The notes beneath the pieces are model-generated. The model was given only the letters and a program-made list of their open reading frames with translations, was not told the DNA's origin and did no database searches. From positions 744,001 to 808,000 of the forward strand of contig NZ_CP037423.1 of the NCBI RefSeq assembly GCF_007754155.1: a stretch of DNA of 64,000 nucleotides, written 5' to 3'. The position numbers and the translations under genes were made by a program. This stretch comes from Stieleria neptunia. GTDB lineage: Bacteria > Planctomycetota > Planctomycetia > Pirellulales > Pirellulaceae. Every line of letters starts with the position of its first letter. The stretch's first letter is position 1. Shown here piece by piece: positions 51,721 through 60,749 of this stretch.

Positions 51721-53145
51721 GTGCCCGATCTTGTCACCGTTTCCAACGGCAAACGGTTCTTTCGCATTCCGACCGGTCAGCTTGCCCAAGCTCGTCGCGC
51801 CGGGTACTACCGACCGGCGGTTTTGAGTCGAACGATTGTGTCCGACGGCACGCAGATCTTCGAGATTCCGATCAGCGATCTCTCGGCGGCGTTGGCCGAT
51901 GGGTTTCAAGACGTGTTGGCGATTGAGCGACCGTCGATCGTTTGCGATCCGATCGACTCGCCCGGTCAGTCGAAGGGCGGTCGAGAGGGTGGGGGGGCCG
52001 ACGCGGCCACGGCGAACGCGACCGCTGAAGCGAAAACACAGACCCTCTCCGCCTATCGCCGTGCGGAACTGGAACGGGAGGCCTTGCACGAGCAACTGCG
52101 AGCTGACGAAGACGCAGCCTCATTGATTTGGAAGCCCGTCGCACGGATGCGGTTGTGGTGGTTCGAACGCCGCGAGGGATTGTTGACGCAATTCCGAACC
52201 AGCGGATTGAGCATCGCGCTGCATGTTGCGCTGCTGTTGCTGTTGTCGACCATCTTGTTGGTCGAGGAACAAATCACAAAGCCGGACATCATCACCGTTT
52301 CGACCGCCGTCGAAGATGCGATCGAAGAAGTCGTGATCGAGCAGGTGGAGTTGGAGGTGACCGAACCGGTCGACGAGGTGGTCGAAGAAGTCAGCGAGTC
52401 GATCGAAGTGCTGTCGGAAGTCACCGAACAATTTGTGTCCGTCGACTTGAGTGACTCCTTTGACGGCAATCTGCTTGCGGCGCCGGCGAGTTCCTCAGGC
52501 GATGGCGAGGCGATGGAAAAACCGGCCAAAGCCAAGGTGCAATTTTTCGGTTCAAAGACCGAGGCGATTGATTTTGTGTTCGTGATCGATAATTCCAACA
52601 GCATGACGCAGGGGCGTTTCGAAACCGCCCTGAACGAACTGGTCAAAGCGGTCGACAAGCTCAACAAACGTCAAAAATTCTACGTGATCTTCTACAGCGA
52701 CACCGCCTATCCGCTGTTTCATCCCTACGCCCCGAAAACGCTGGTCCCCGCAACGCCGCAAAATAAGCAATTGCTGGTCAAGTGGTTGCAAACCGTACCG
52801 CTGTGTTTGAGAACCAACGGCAAAGAAGCGCTTCGGCTGGGGTTCGACCTCAATCCCGACATCATGTTTGTGCTCGGCGACGGCGCCTTCACCGATGGAG
52901 CCTCCCGGTACTTCAGCGAGCGACCCAACAAGAAAGTGGTGGTTCACACCCTGGGGATGGAGGTGAGCGGAAAGAACGCGCAAACGTTCAAGCAACTTGC
53001 CGCCAAGCATCGCGGCACCTACCAAGACGTCGGCGTTCATCCGCAAGCCGCACTGATCGCCAAACAGTTGCCTCGCCCGCGACTGAAAACCAGAAACGGA
53101 TACTGGGGATTAAAATTGCCGGCCAACAACAAGAACATGCAGTAG
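51721..53145 (+). CDS. Membrane-anchored VWA-domain protein
   Basis: About 474 residues. After a cytoplasmic part with a coiled region (Y-R-R-A-E-L-E-R-E-A-L-H) a single membrane segment (about 165-185, I-A-L-H-V-A-L-L-L-L-L-S-T-I-L-L-V) follows. An acidic V/E-rich stretch then leads into a von Willebrand factor A-like domain from about 270 with F-V-I-D-N-S-N-S-M, the metal-ion site D-x-S-x-S in the form D-N-S-N-S. It resembles VWA proteins next to biopolymer-transport-like genes. The start is uncertain: GTG 51721 has GAGG five bases upstream, GTG 51682 is the other in-frame choice. It is followed 19 bases on by the next gene, so both are probably co-transcribed. Confidence 0.75.
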   Translation: MPDLVTVSNGKRFFRIPTGQLAQARRAGYYRPAVLSRTIVSDGTQIFEIPISDLSAALADGFQDVLAIERPSIVCDPIDSPGQSKGGREGGGADAATANATAEAKTQTLSAYRRAELEREALHEQLRADEDAASLIWKPVARMRLWWFERREGLLTQFRTSGLSIALHVALLLLLSTILLVEEQITKPDIITVSTAVEDAIEEVVIEQVELEVTEPVDEVVEEVSESIEVLSEVTEQFVSVDLSDSFDGNLLAAPASSSGDGEAMEKPAKAKVQFFGSKTEAIDFVFVIDNSNSMTQGRFETALNELVKAVDKLNKRQKFYVIFYSDTAYPLFHPYAPKTLVPATPQNKQLLVKWLQTVPLCLRTNGKEALRLGFDLNPDIMFVLGDGAFTDGASRYFSERPNKKVVVHTLGMEVSGKNAQTFKQLAAKHRGTYQDVGVHPQAALIAKQLPRPRLKTRNGYWGLKLPANNKNMQ

Positions 53146-53164
53146 CACTGAGTGTGGACGCCGA

Positions 53165-55705
53165 ATGACTGATCCCCCCTCCTGGCGCTCGCGTGCAAAG
53201 GCTTTGTCGCAAGGACGCTCGGCCGAAAAACAGACGACGAAGCGGGCCGCGAAACCGGCGACGAAGCCGGCCGAAAAGCCGAAGGGCCAGCCCACGCCGG
53301 AACCACGCCCCGAGTCCTCCGCGACCGACAACGTGCCCGCAGGTTGGCAGACGCTCGACCCGACGACGGCCATGGAGTTGCTGTCGACGAAAACGGCACC
53401 CCAAGTCCATCCCGCCGACACCGATGATTCGGAGGACCAGGCAATGCCGTTGCCGCGCGGACGCAGGCGGTTTTCATGGGTGGAATGGACCGGGTTGGCG
53501 GCCGTCGGGGGATTGCTGATCGCCGCAATGCTGATGTACCTGCAGCGACCGCAGACCAAGCACTCGGCAGCCGAAAACGCGGCGGTCTCCACCGAGCCAC
53601 CCGCCTTGGACGCCTCCACCGCACCCGCGGACGCAAATCGATCCGAGGCGGTGGAGTCGGCCGGCGAATCAGCCGGCGAATCAACCGGCCCCGCGACGGC
53701 CAAGTCCATCGCTCAAGACGTCCTGGCCGACGCCGGTGACGGTTCGTTTGCGCTGCAGAGTGCGGGGGGCGTCGCGAAGTCGAAGAAGCCTGTTGCTCGC
53801 CAGCCCGAACCCACCGTCGACACTGCGCCTGGCGGTGAACCTGCGCCCTCCAAACCGACAAAACCTTTCGCCCGTTCTCCACGCGTCCCCAATCCCAGCA
53901 CGCTCGTCCCGATCGATCGTAAACCGATTGAGCATGCCGCGGAAAAACCGATGCGGGCACCGCTCCCGTTGCCGCAGCGTGCTCCCGCCTTCGTGTCATT
54001 TGAGCGGGTCTACGCGGTCGCTTTCCAAAAGTACCAAGACTATCTGCAACAGAAAAAGTCGAATCCGACATCGGAAGACACGGAAGCGTTACTCATCGAG
54101 TGCATCGTGTTATTCGATCAGTGTCTCGGCCGACCGGCCGATGAATCGACGCTTGAACAACGTCATCAAATCGCATCGACACTCGCGGTCCTCTATTACG
54201 ATGCCGGTCATCTGTACGCCGCCGGCGTCTATGGGCTGCACGTGACCCGGTCCGCCGATCCGACGCAACCTGTCGCCAGAGCAGCCGCGACGCTCGCCTT
54301 TGCCGCCTTCCAAGAAGCCCATCAAGTGCACTACACCGGTGCGGATCGCTCGGGTGATCTGCATCAGCTTGAGCATCTCTGTGATCTGATCGCAAGTCGC
54401 GGCATCAAACACCCCCAGCTCGAGACGATGCGGTTTGCGACCGGCCAGTTCTTTGAGCGTGACGGATTTCATCTCAAGGCCGCGCAAACCTACCTCAAAA
54501 TTCCCAAGCGTTCACCTCTCTACGCAAAGGCGCAGCTGGCCGCCGGCAGAGAGTTTTGGGCCGAGGCGGTGCATCGCGATCACCAGGGGGTCAAGAAGCA
54601 GCGTGCCGCGATCGTCAGCTGCGCGGCCAAATACCTGCGCAGCGCGATCGACCAGATCGATACCAAGAGCGAGATCACGGCACCCGTGTTGGCGGGCATG
54701 TTTTCGCTTGCCGAAATCTCACTGATGCGTGACGATCCACGGCAGGCGATTTCATTGCTGGATGGAAAACAAGGCGTTCTGGAACTGGCGAAGAAGGTGA
54801 AATTGTCCAAGGAATTCGTCACTGCTGCCGAGGAGAGTCTGTTTCAGGCCTATTCGCAATCCGGCGATGTGGAGGGCATCCAGTCGTCGATCGCGGCCTT
54901 GTCAAAACGTTACGGCGCTGGCGGCAAGGAACGGATCGCGAGCCTGCAAACGAAAGTCGCCCGAGATTTTGTCGACAACCTGGATCCCGCCCAGCCGCTG
55001 TCAGCCATTGAAGCCGAACAGCTGGAGACGTTGATGCGTTCGATTCTGGATCCCCAGCGGAGCCCCTCGACCAACGTGATCCTGTGGGCCGCAGAAACCT
55101 GGTCCGATCTGGCAACGCGCGCGAGCGACCCAGACGTCGTGATGCTCTGTCGCCGGCGGGCGGACGAGTTGCTTCAGCGGGCGTCCGCATCGAGCGAGCT
55201 GACGGCCGCGGAAGAAATGACGCTGCATCTGAAACGTGTCGACCTGGCACAGCAATCCGGAGACGCCGGGCAAACGCTCACGCTGCTGTCCGAGATTTTA
55301 CGGCAATCGCCTGCCGCGATCGACCTGCAAATCAAGGCGGCCGGAGTGTTGACCGAAGACGCCAAGGCGACCGGCAGCGCCGACCGATTCGCCGAAGCGA
55401 TCGCGGGACGCGGTGACGACGCGATTTGGGGCTGGGCCAAACTGACCCACACGCTGGCACGAATGCACTTTGACAGCGATGACAAAACGCGCTACCTCGA
55501 TCGACTGCTCTTGTCGGGCTTTCAGCTCAATGAAAGCCGCATCCTGCAGGCACGATCGACGACGTTCCCGGACGAGCGTCAACGGTTGCTGCAGATGTCG
55601 AAAAAGCATCTGCGACAGTTGATCGCAACGTTTGCCCAATCGTCGGAGCAATGGCGACGCAAACTGCAATCGCTGCAAACGATGATCGAGCAAAGCGAGC
55701 CATAG
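53165..55705 (+). CDS. Membrane protein with long TPR-like periplasmic domain
   Basis: An 846-residue protein. A basic, proline/lysine-rich cytoplasmic N-terminus (about 1-100) is followed by one membrane segment (about 105-123, T-G-L-A-A-V-G-G-L-L-I-A-A-M-L-M-Y-L), a low-complexity Ala/Pro/Ser linker to about 270, and then an all-helical region with TPR-like repeats up to the end. No catalytic residue was recognised. Its position 19 bases after the VWA gene suggests the two proteins act together at the inner membrane, perhaps as a scaffold. Function is unknown. Confidence 0.7.
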   Translation: MTDPPSWRSRAKALSQGRSAEKQTTKRAAKPATKPAEKPKGQPTPEPRPESSATDNVPAGWQTLDPTTAMELLSTKTAPQVHPADTDDSEDQAMPLPRGRRRFSWVEWTGLAAVGGLLIAAMLMYLQRPQTKHSAAENAAVSTEPPALDASTAPADANRSEAVESAGESAGESTGPATAKSIAQDVLADAGDGSFALQSAGGVAKSKKPVARQPEPTVDTAPGGEPAPSKPTKPFARSPRVPNPSTLVPIDRKPIEHAAEKPMRAPLPLPQRAPAFVSFERVYAVAFQKYQDYLQQKKSNPTSEDTEALLIECIVLFDQCLGRPADESTLEQRHQIASTLAVLYYDAGHLYAAGVYGLHVTRSADPTQPVARAAATLAFAAFQEAHQVHYTGADRSGDLHQLEHLCDLIASRGIKHPQLETMRFATGQFFERDGFHLKAAQTYLKIPKRSPLYAKAQLAAGREFWAEAVHRDHQGVKKQRAAIVSCAAKYLRSAIDQIDTKSEITAPVLAGMFSLAEISLMRDDPRQAISLLDGKQGVLELAKKVKLSKEFVTAAEESLFQAYSQSGDVEGIQSSIAALSKRYGAGGKERIASLQTKVARDFVDNLDPAQPLSAIEAEQLETLMRSILDPQRSPSTNVILWAAETWSDLATRASDPDVVMLCRRRADELLQRASASSELTAAEEMTLHLKRVDLAQQSGDAGQTLTLLSEILRQSPAAIDLQIKAAGVLTEDAKATGSADRFAEAIAGRGDDAIWGWAKLTHTLARMHFDSDDKTRYLDRLLLSGFQLNESRILQARSTTFPDERQRLLQMSKKHLRQLIATFAQSSEQWRRKLQSLQTMIEQSEP

Positions 55706-55776
55706 CACGCACGGCAGGAGCTGGGCTTTTGGGAGCTTGGCAGAACGATCGCGGACTGAAATCATTCTGCCCCGCA
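55706..55776. repeat. Direct TCATTCTGCC repeats in a convergent spacer
   Basis: Two copies of ATCATTCTGCC stand at about 55762-55772 and 55778-55788, the second entering the 3' end of the neighbouring minus-strand gene. This is another short element of the intergenic class. Confidence 0.45.
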
Positions 55777-57054
55777 TCATTCTGCCTTCATTCCCATCCG
55801 CAGCTTCATCGTGAACGCCAACGCTCCCAGTGCCATCACGACGAGCACCCAGATCTTGCCATCGTCTTGATCTCCATCGACAGTCGCATCGGCCGCGGTT
55901 GCCTCCGCCGTTTCGGGTTTCCCGGCAGGAATCGACACCTCCAGTGGCTCATTCTGGCTGACGGATTGGACCATCACGATTTGATCGCCGAGCGTCTGTT
56001 GCCAATCGGTTTTTAAGATCAGGTCGACGCCGGGGTTGAGTGCCTTGACGCTGCAACTGCACTCGCCGACCAGGTAGCGGCACGCCGCGGTGATGGAACT
56101 GGCGCTAAAGTCCGCCGCGGATAAGGGTTCGATCATGCGTCCGCGGCCGAACACCGGAAACACGAACGGCGCCTCGACGGTTTCGGTCCAGCCATCGACC
56201 ATGGCGCGAAAGGCGACTTCGTTTTCATCGTCGCTGCGAAGTCGCTCGATGGTGAATTTGATCGACAGCGGAATGTCACAGCGCAACACGTCATCCATCG
56301 ACGCCGCCGGGTGGTCTCGCAAATACTGCGCGGCATCTTCTCGACGGATCACACCCTCAGGAATTGAAATCGCCGCGGAAGCCTCCCGCAGCGCTGCATC
56401 CAGTTCCGCCCGCAGCGCGTTGTTCTGATGTTCGTCGGGGCCGTCGACCAAGACCCAAACGGCGGAGGCACCGGTTTGGATTTCACGGATGATGTTGTTG
56501 CGAAGCGGTGAATCGATCCAGGCGTTTACATTGGCGATTGTTAGTGCGCCGCTCCAGCAGAGCTTTCGTTGGCCGTCACGCTCGGGATAAAAGACCTGTA
56601 ACAGCGGCGTTTGTTCGGTGCTCTCCAATCCCTCGACCGACCAGAGTTCGGCGTCGGAGAGGGTTGCCAAATCGACGATTCGGGTGACCACGTTCACGCC
56701 CGGTTCGGCGAGAGACCGCAATGAGGTCAGTGCGTCGGCCGCATCACCGGTCGGTTCACCGTCGATCAAGGCGACGATTTCATACCTGTCGGCCGGCCAA
56801 CGCTCGAGCGCATAGCGGAACACGGGAACTTTGCAGGCGTCCGCGGTGCTGGCGAACAACAGGATCAAGACGACGCCAATGATTTGCCGAAAGGGACCCT
56901 CCAGCTTCAGGCGACGGCTTTTCCGGGTACGATGGCCCTTCCGGGCCGTCGTCCGGGGGACTCTCCCCGACGACCTAGAAAGGGTGTCGTACATCGATCC
57001 GCTGACCGCATCATAATCGAGCGAATCAGACTGCTTCACCGTGTTGGCGTTCAT
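55777..57054 (-). CDS. Exported protein of unknown function with C-terminal membrane anchor
   Basis: A 425-residue protein. A signal-like hydrophobic segment (Q-I-I-G-V-V-L-I-L-L-F-A-S-T-A-D-A) lies unusually deep at about 57-73, and the presumed mature part begins C-K-V-P-V-F-R-Y-A-L-E-R-W-P. The body is alpha/beta, and one membrane segment near the C-terminus (V-L-V-V-M-A-L-G-A-L-A-F) probably anchors it. The ATG at 57054 overlaps the stop of the upstream PQQ gene (ATGA), which supports that start. If so, residues about 18-54 come from a dispersed repeat (see 56893-57003). Last of three coupled genes. Function is unknown; the family is known to me only as planctomycete hypotheticals. Confidence 0.7.
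   Translation of the reverse strand: MNANTVKQSDSLDYDAVSGSMYDTLSRSSGRVPRTTARKGHRTRKSRRLKLEGPFRQIIGVVLILLFASTADACKVPVFRYALERWPADRYEIVALIDGEPTGDAADALTSLRSLAEPGVNVVTRIVDLATLSDAELWSVEGLESTEQTPLLQVFYPERDGQRKLCWSGALTIANVNAWIDSPLRNNIIREIQTGASAVWVLVDGPDEHQNNALRAELDAALREASAAISIPEGVIRREDAAQYLRDHPAASMDDVLRCDIPLSIKFTIERLRSDDENEVAFRAMVDGWTETVEAPFVFPVFGRGRMIEPLSAADFSASSITAACRYLVGECSCSVKALNPGVDLILKTDWQQTLGDQIVMVQSVSQNEPLEVSIPAGKPETAEATAADATVDGDQDDGKIWVLVVMALGALAFTMKLRMGMKAE
56893..57003. repeat. Repeat E2, inside the 5' end of a gene
   Basis: It matches the unit at about 40367-40485 in the same orientation: blocks CCAGCTT, TACGATGGCCCTTCCGGGCC, CGACGACCTAGAAAGG, GTCGTACA and TCCGCTGACC in the same order with similar spacing. 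Here it lies within the coding frame of the gene at 55777-57054 and is read through without a stop. Confidence 0.75.
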
Positions 57055-58436
57055 CGTTGCGACCCGAAGGCATAGATGTGGCCGAGCCCGGTGCTGACCA
57101 GCAGTCGGCCGTCGGCGACCGCCAGTCCGTGGGCGACGCCGTCAACTTCGGCCGACCACTTCAGCGTGCCGTCGTCGGCGTCATAGGCACGGACTTCGTT
57201 TTCCAGTCCGACAACGATCGAGTCGGCGGTCTTGATGAACCCCGTCGGATTGGGGCATTCCACTTCCCACCGCCACGCCTCGGCTTGTTGTTTGATGGCC
57301 CTGGCCAACTCCGCCTTCGCGGTCGCCTTGGCTTGTTCATCGGTATTTTTCTTGTCGTTGATGATCCCGTTGGCCTTGGTCGCGGCGATTTGTGCGGCGA
57401 CATAGCTGGATCGGTTCAACATCTTGAGCTTTCCCGCGGTCGGGATCCAGGCACGTTCGCCGGCGACCAGGATGCGATTGGTGCCGCTGAAGGTCGCCAG
57501 ACGTTGTCGGCTGCGTCCATCGGCCAAACGCATTTGATCGCTGGACGATTTTTGGTTCTGGGGGCCGGCCAATAACATTTCATCTTCGGTCAAAACGCAG
57601 AACACGCCACCGGCTTCACCGATCGCACCGAGGGGACTGCCGCCCCGATCAAACGCCAACGGTGCCGCGCGGCCTTGGGGCACATAGATTCGCTGGGACG
57701 AGGCCAGCAACGCGCCTTGCATGGTCACGCCGTCCACGTCGCGGCGAAAGCAGCCCTCACCATCCACCGCTCCGGTCATCGCGTCGACCTTGCACAGGTA
57801 AGACGCCTTCCACGGAACCAGCGACGCGGCGAACAACGCGGTGCCGTCTTGGACCAGCACACCGCTGCGCACCGGCCACATCGAAATGATCTTGCGATTG
57901 CTCGTCACCTGTTTCCGCTCCGGCGCGGCTTGCCGTTTCCAAATCAAATCGCCGGAATTCTGGTCACAGCAATAGACGAACCCGTCATCGGAACCGAAGA
58001 AGGCACGGCCGTCGGACAAGGTGGGAGGAAATCGGACGGCGGAACCGGTGAAAAAGACCCATCGTTCTTTGCCCGTCGCGACGTCCAATGCGTGCACGGC
58101 ATCGTCGACCGACGAACCGAAAAAGACTTGATCGCCATCGACCGTCACAAAGAAACAGGGGTCGAAATTGCGCATCGATTGCAGACCGCTGTTGCCCGAA
58201 TAGGCGTCCCACTTGGCGGGGCCCGTCCACGCGGTTTGCGGGGGCTGATCCGAGACACGCATCCAAAGCGGTTGCATCGGAAAGGTCAGGTGTGCGTCGG
58301 TGACGCCGCTGCGACGGGCATCGTGACGATACGTCGGCCAGGATTGGGCGCAGGCGCTGGAGCCGACGACGGTGATTCCGACGACTTGGCTGGCGATGCA
58401 GCTGAAAACGATGACCAGCGTTCGAACTTGGATCAT
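57051..58436 (-). CDS. Exported PQQ-like beta-propeller protein
   Basis: A 461-residue protein. The signal peptide is at about 1-29 (V-R-T-L-V-I-V-F-S-C-I-A ... S-A-C-A-Q). The rest is a propeller of PQQ/BamB-like blades, for example V-H-A-L-D-V-A-T-G-K-E-R-W-V-F and the closing R-A-Y-D-A-D-D-G-T-L-K-W. The segment D-G-R-A-F-F-G-S-D-D-G-F-V-Y-C is another blade. The ATG at 58436 overlaps the stop of the preceding propeller gene by four bases, and its own stop overlaps the next start. No PQQ-binding or redox cofactor can be claimed; many such proteins are scaffolds. Confidence 0.85.
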   Translation of the reverse strand: MIQVRTLVIVFSCIASQVVGITVVGSSACAQSWPTYRHDARRSGVTDAHLTFPMQPLWMRVSDQPPQTAWTGPAKWDAYSGNSGLQSMRNFDPCFFVTVDGDQVFFGSSVDDAVHALDVATGKERWVFFTGSAVRFPPTLSDGRAFFGSDDGFVYCCDQNSGDLIWKRQAAPERKQVTSNRKIISMWPVRSGVLVQDGTALFAASLVPWKASYLCKVDAMTGAVDGEGCFRRDVDGVTMQGALLASSQRIYVPQGRAAPLAFDRGGSPLGAIGEAGGVFCVLTEDEMLLAGPQNQKSSSDQMRLADGRSRQRLATFSGTNRILVAGERAWIPTAGKLKMLNRSSYVAAQIAATKANGIINDKKNTDEQAKATAKAELARAIKQQAEAWRWEVECPNPTGFIKTADSIVVGLENEVRAYDADDGTLKWSAEVDGVAHGLAVADGRLLVSTGLGHIYAFGSQR

Positions 58437-60544
58437 TGCACGTCTCCCAATGACAGGACGGGGGCAAAACCGATCGAGGTTTCCATCCAACCGCCGCACG
58501 AACATCCACCGCCGCCCTCCGGTGAAAACAGCATGCCTTGAGCGGGAATGGTGCTCAGCCAACAGCTCGGACGCAAACGGGTGAACTCGCTGGGTTTCTC
58601 GTCTTCGAGGGACCACAACGACAGCGGGCCGGTTCCGCCGCGATAGATGATCGAGTTGCCCGCACCGATCGGCGTCGCACATCCCCGACGTTTGCCCAGC
58701 GTTCCCGATTTGACCACGCGACCGTCGTCGGCGCTGAGAATATGCGGTTGAACGAAGATCTGGCCGTTCATCAACACCGCATGCTGAATGTGTGCGCTGT
58801 GATGGTCTTCGGGCCACTCGACGGACTGTTTCCAACGCGGCTTGCCGGATTTTGCATCAAGCGAAACGAAGTGAAATTCGTTCTTTCCAGAAGTCTGCAA
58901 GACGAACTGATTGTCATCGGCCAGACCGAAGCTGATCAGCGCTTCGTGGTCCTGCGGCGGCACTTTCGACGTCCACCGTTCTGCGCCGGTTTCGAGATCC
59001 AGACAAACGATGGAGGCCGCATTCCAGATCTGGCGGTTGAGTAGTTTTCCGCTCGACGACTGTTTCAACGCGGGATCATCGACTTCGACAAAGTAGACGT
59101 GATCACCGAAGATGGTGATCGTGGAATGGACAATCGCGTCGGCGTCACGCTGCCAATCGATGCTGCCGTATTGTTTGTCGTAGCCCACGATCGCGCTGCC
59201 GCAGACTTTCGCGGTCGCCGCGTCGTCTTTGCCGTCGTACCACGCCGCCTTGTCCCAAAATCCGGAATAGCCGCTGCCTCGTTTCATGGCGGTTCCGACA
59301 ACGCGATGCTCCGTGACGGCGACGTAGCCCCATTCGCTGTTCCCCTCGTATTCCTCGGGCAGCAACATCGTGCGAATCATTTCTCCGCTGGCGGCATCGA
59401 TCACCCACAAGCGATCTTTGACCGCGGCATAGACATGCGATTCATCGGCGCACCAATTGCCACAGTCACGCGGGATGTTGACGCGTCGCAGGTCGGGGAT
59501 TTCCAACGACCACAGCACGGCGCCGTTGAAGGCATCGAGCGCGATCATGCGGTTCATCCCCTGGTGGAACAGCCGGCCGCCGACCGCCAGCGGCGCGGGC
59601 ATGCGGGGGTTGCGGTCGATACCAAAATCTGCCCCCGGTCGTCCGATCCATTTCACTTCCAAGTCTGCCGTGTCGTCGACGCCGCCGAGCATTTCGCCCG
59701 AATACGACGCGTTGCCGCTGGAACCGTACTGGTGCCCCCAGGCAGCGAGCTGCGGGGCGGCGGCGCGTCGCCCGAAACGGACACCGGGGGTGACGGTCTG
59801 CCATGAGAAACCGTCAATTTCATGATCGGCACCGAGCTTGATGATCTGTCCCATCGGGGCAAGCAGACGAGTGGCATCGTTGATTTGTTCAGCGGGGACA
59901 ACGACGAGGTTGGCGATTGCGTCTGGAACGTCTTGTTTCAATTGAGCGGTCAAACGGATGCCGTACTTCTGATCGGCATACCATCGTCGACGCAAACTCT
60001 GGAGCGAGTCAGCATCGTCGACCGCGGCGACAACCGTCATCGACGTCCCCGCCGCGATCGCTTCGCACCAAGAGGGGGCCACGTCGCCGTACACGACCGC
60101 GTACCCGCCCGGCTGGACAAGCCGCTTGATCGCTTCGTCGGCTCCCGCGGGGACGTCGGACGCCTCAACCTTCGGAGGCGTGTAGTTCATGCCGCCTTCG
60201 AGTTGATAAAACGAGCTAAACGATCGTTTGCCGCCTTGATTCAGGCCGAATCGATACCAATAGTTTTTGCCCGGGACCAGATCGTCGACCACGACGCGAT
60301 GGCTGGTGCCGGAGGATTGCGAAGCGATGACGCGCCCCAGTTTTCGGGTCGGCCCAAAAGCGACGGCGGCCGGCCCGGCGATCGTCGTTTCCCAGCGGAT
60401 CTCGGCCGAAGTCGGCGTCAAAAAACGGACGCCGGGGCGGACGCCAAACCCGATCGGCTCCTCCGCCGGTTGTTTGTCCTGGGCGTGCGACGGCACGGCG
60501 AGCCCGATCCAGAACGCGACGATGACCAACTGGCGGAGTTGCAT
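58433..60544 (-). CDS. Exported protein with fibronectin/purple-acid-phosphatase-type N-domain and PQQ-like propeller
   Basis: A 703-residue protein. The signal peptide is at about 1-21 (L-V-I-V-A-F-W-I-G-L-A-V-P-S-H-A-Q). A beta-sandwich (about 35-120) with W-E-T-T-I and H-R-V-V-V-D-D-L-V-P-G-K-N-Y-W-Y-R-F is typical of the purple acid phosphatase N-terminal/fibronectin III class. An alpha/beta segment (about 130-260) leads to a PQQ-like propeller with blades such as M-I-A-L-D-A-F-N-G-A-V-L-W-S-L. The C-terminus has a Cys-containing G-G-G-G-C-S-C-G-G-W motif that could bind a metal or form a disulfide. First gene of the three-gene operon. Confidence 0.8.
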   Translation of the reverse strand: MQLRQLVIVAFWIGLAVPSHAQDKQPAEEPIGFGVRPGVRFLTPTSAEIRWETTIAGPAAVAFGPTRKLGRVIASQSSGTSHRVVVDDLVPGKNYWYRFGLNQGGKRSFSSFYQLEGGMNYTPPKVEASDVPAGADEAIKRLVQPGGYAVVYGDVAPSWCEAIAAGTSMTVVAAVDDADSLQSLRRRWYADQKYGIRLTAQLKQDVPDAIANLVVVPAEQINDATRLLAPMGQIIKLGADHEIDGFSWQTVTPGVRFGRRAAAPQLAAWGHQYGSSGNASYSGEMLGGVDDTADLEVKWIGRPGADFGIDRNPRMPAPLAVGGRLFHQGMNRMIALDAFNGAVLWSLEIPDLRRVNIPRDCGNWCADESHVYAAVKDRLWVIDAASGEMIRTMLLPEEYEGNSEWGYVAVTEHRVVGTAMKRGSGYSGFWDKAAWYDGKDDAATAKVCGSAIVGYDKQYGSIDWQRDADAIVHSTITIFGDHVYFVEVDDPALKQSSSGKLLNRQIWNAASIVCLDLETGAERWTSKVPPQDHEALISFGLADDNQFVLQTSGKNEFHFVSLDAKSGKPRWKQSVEWPEDHHSAHIQHAVLMNGQIFVQPHILSADDGRVVKSGTLGKRRGCATPIGAGNSIIYRGGTGPLSLWSLEDEKPSEFTRLRPSCWLSTIPAQGMLFSPEGGGGCSCGGWMETSIGFAPVLSLGDVQ

Positions 60545-60749
60545 GATTGCGATTCACCACAAAAATCGAGACGCAGAAACGGGACGATGGCTTGAGGTTA
60601 ACCGCGTCGGGAACTCCGGTCATCCACGGTCGCCGCGTTTTCTGGGGGGTAAACATGATCTTCATGTTGCGATTCGGCCGGCCGCTCGGGGTGATGGGCC
60701 ACGGTCGCGGCGGGCCGCGAGGATCGCAAGCTGGAAGCTTACTCCACGG
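60545..60749. other. Short spacer with single GCAAGCTGGAAGCTTAC element
   Basis: The 17-base element is at 60726-60742, immediately 3' of the hydrolase stop, the same placement as after the DUF1080 and exporter genes. Nothing else was recognised. Confidence 0.55.
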
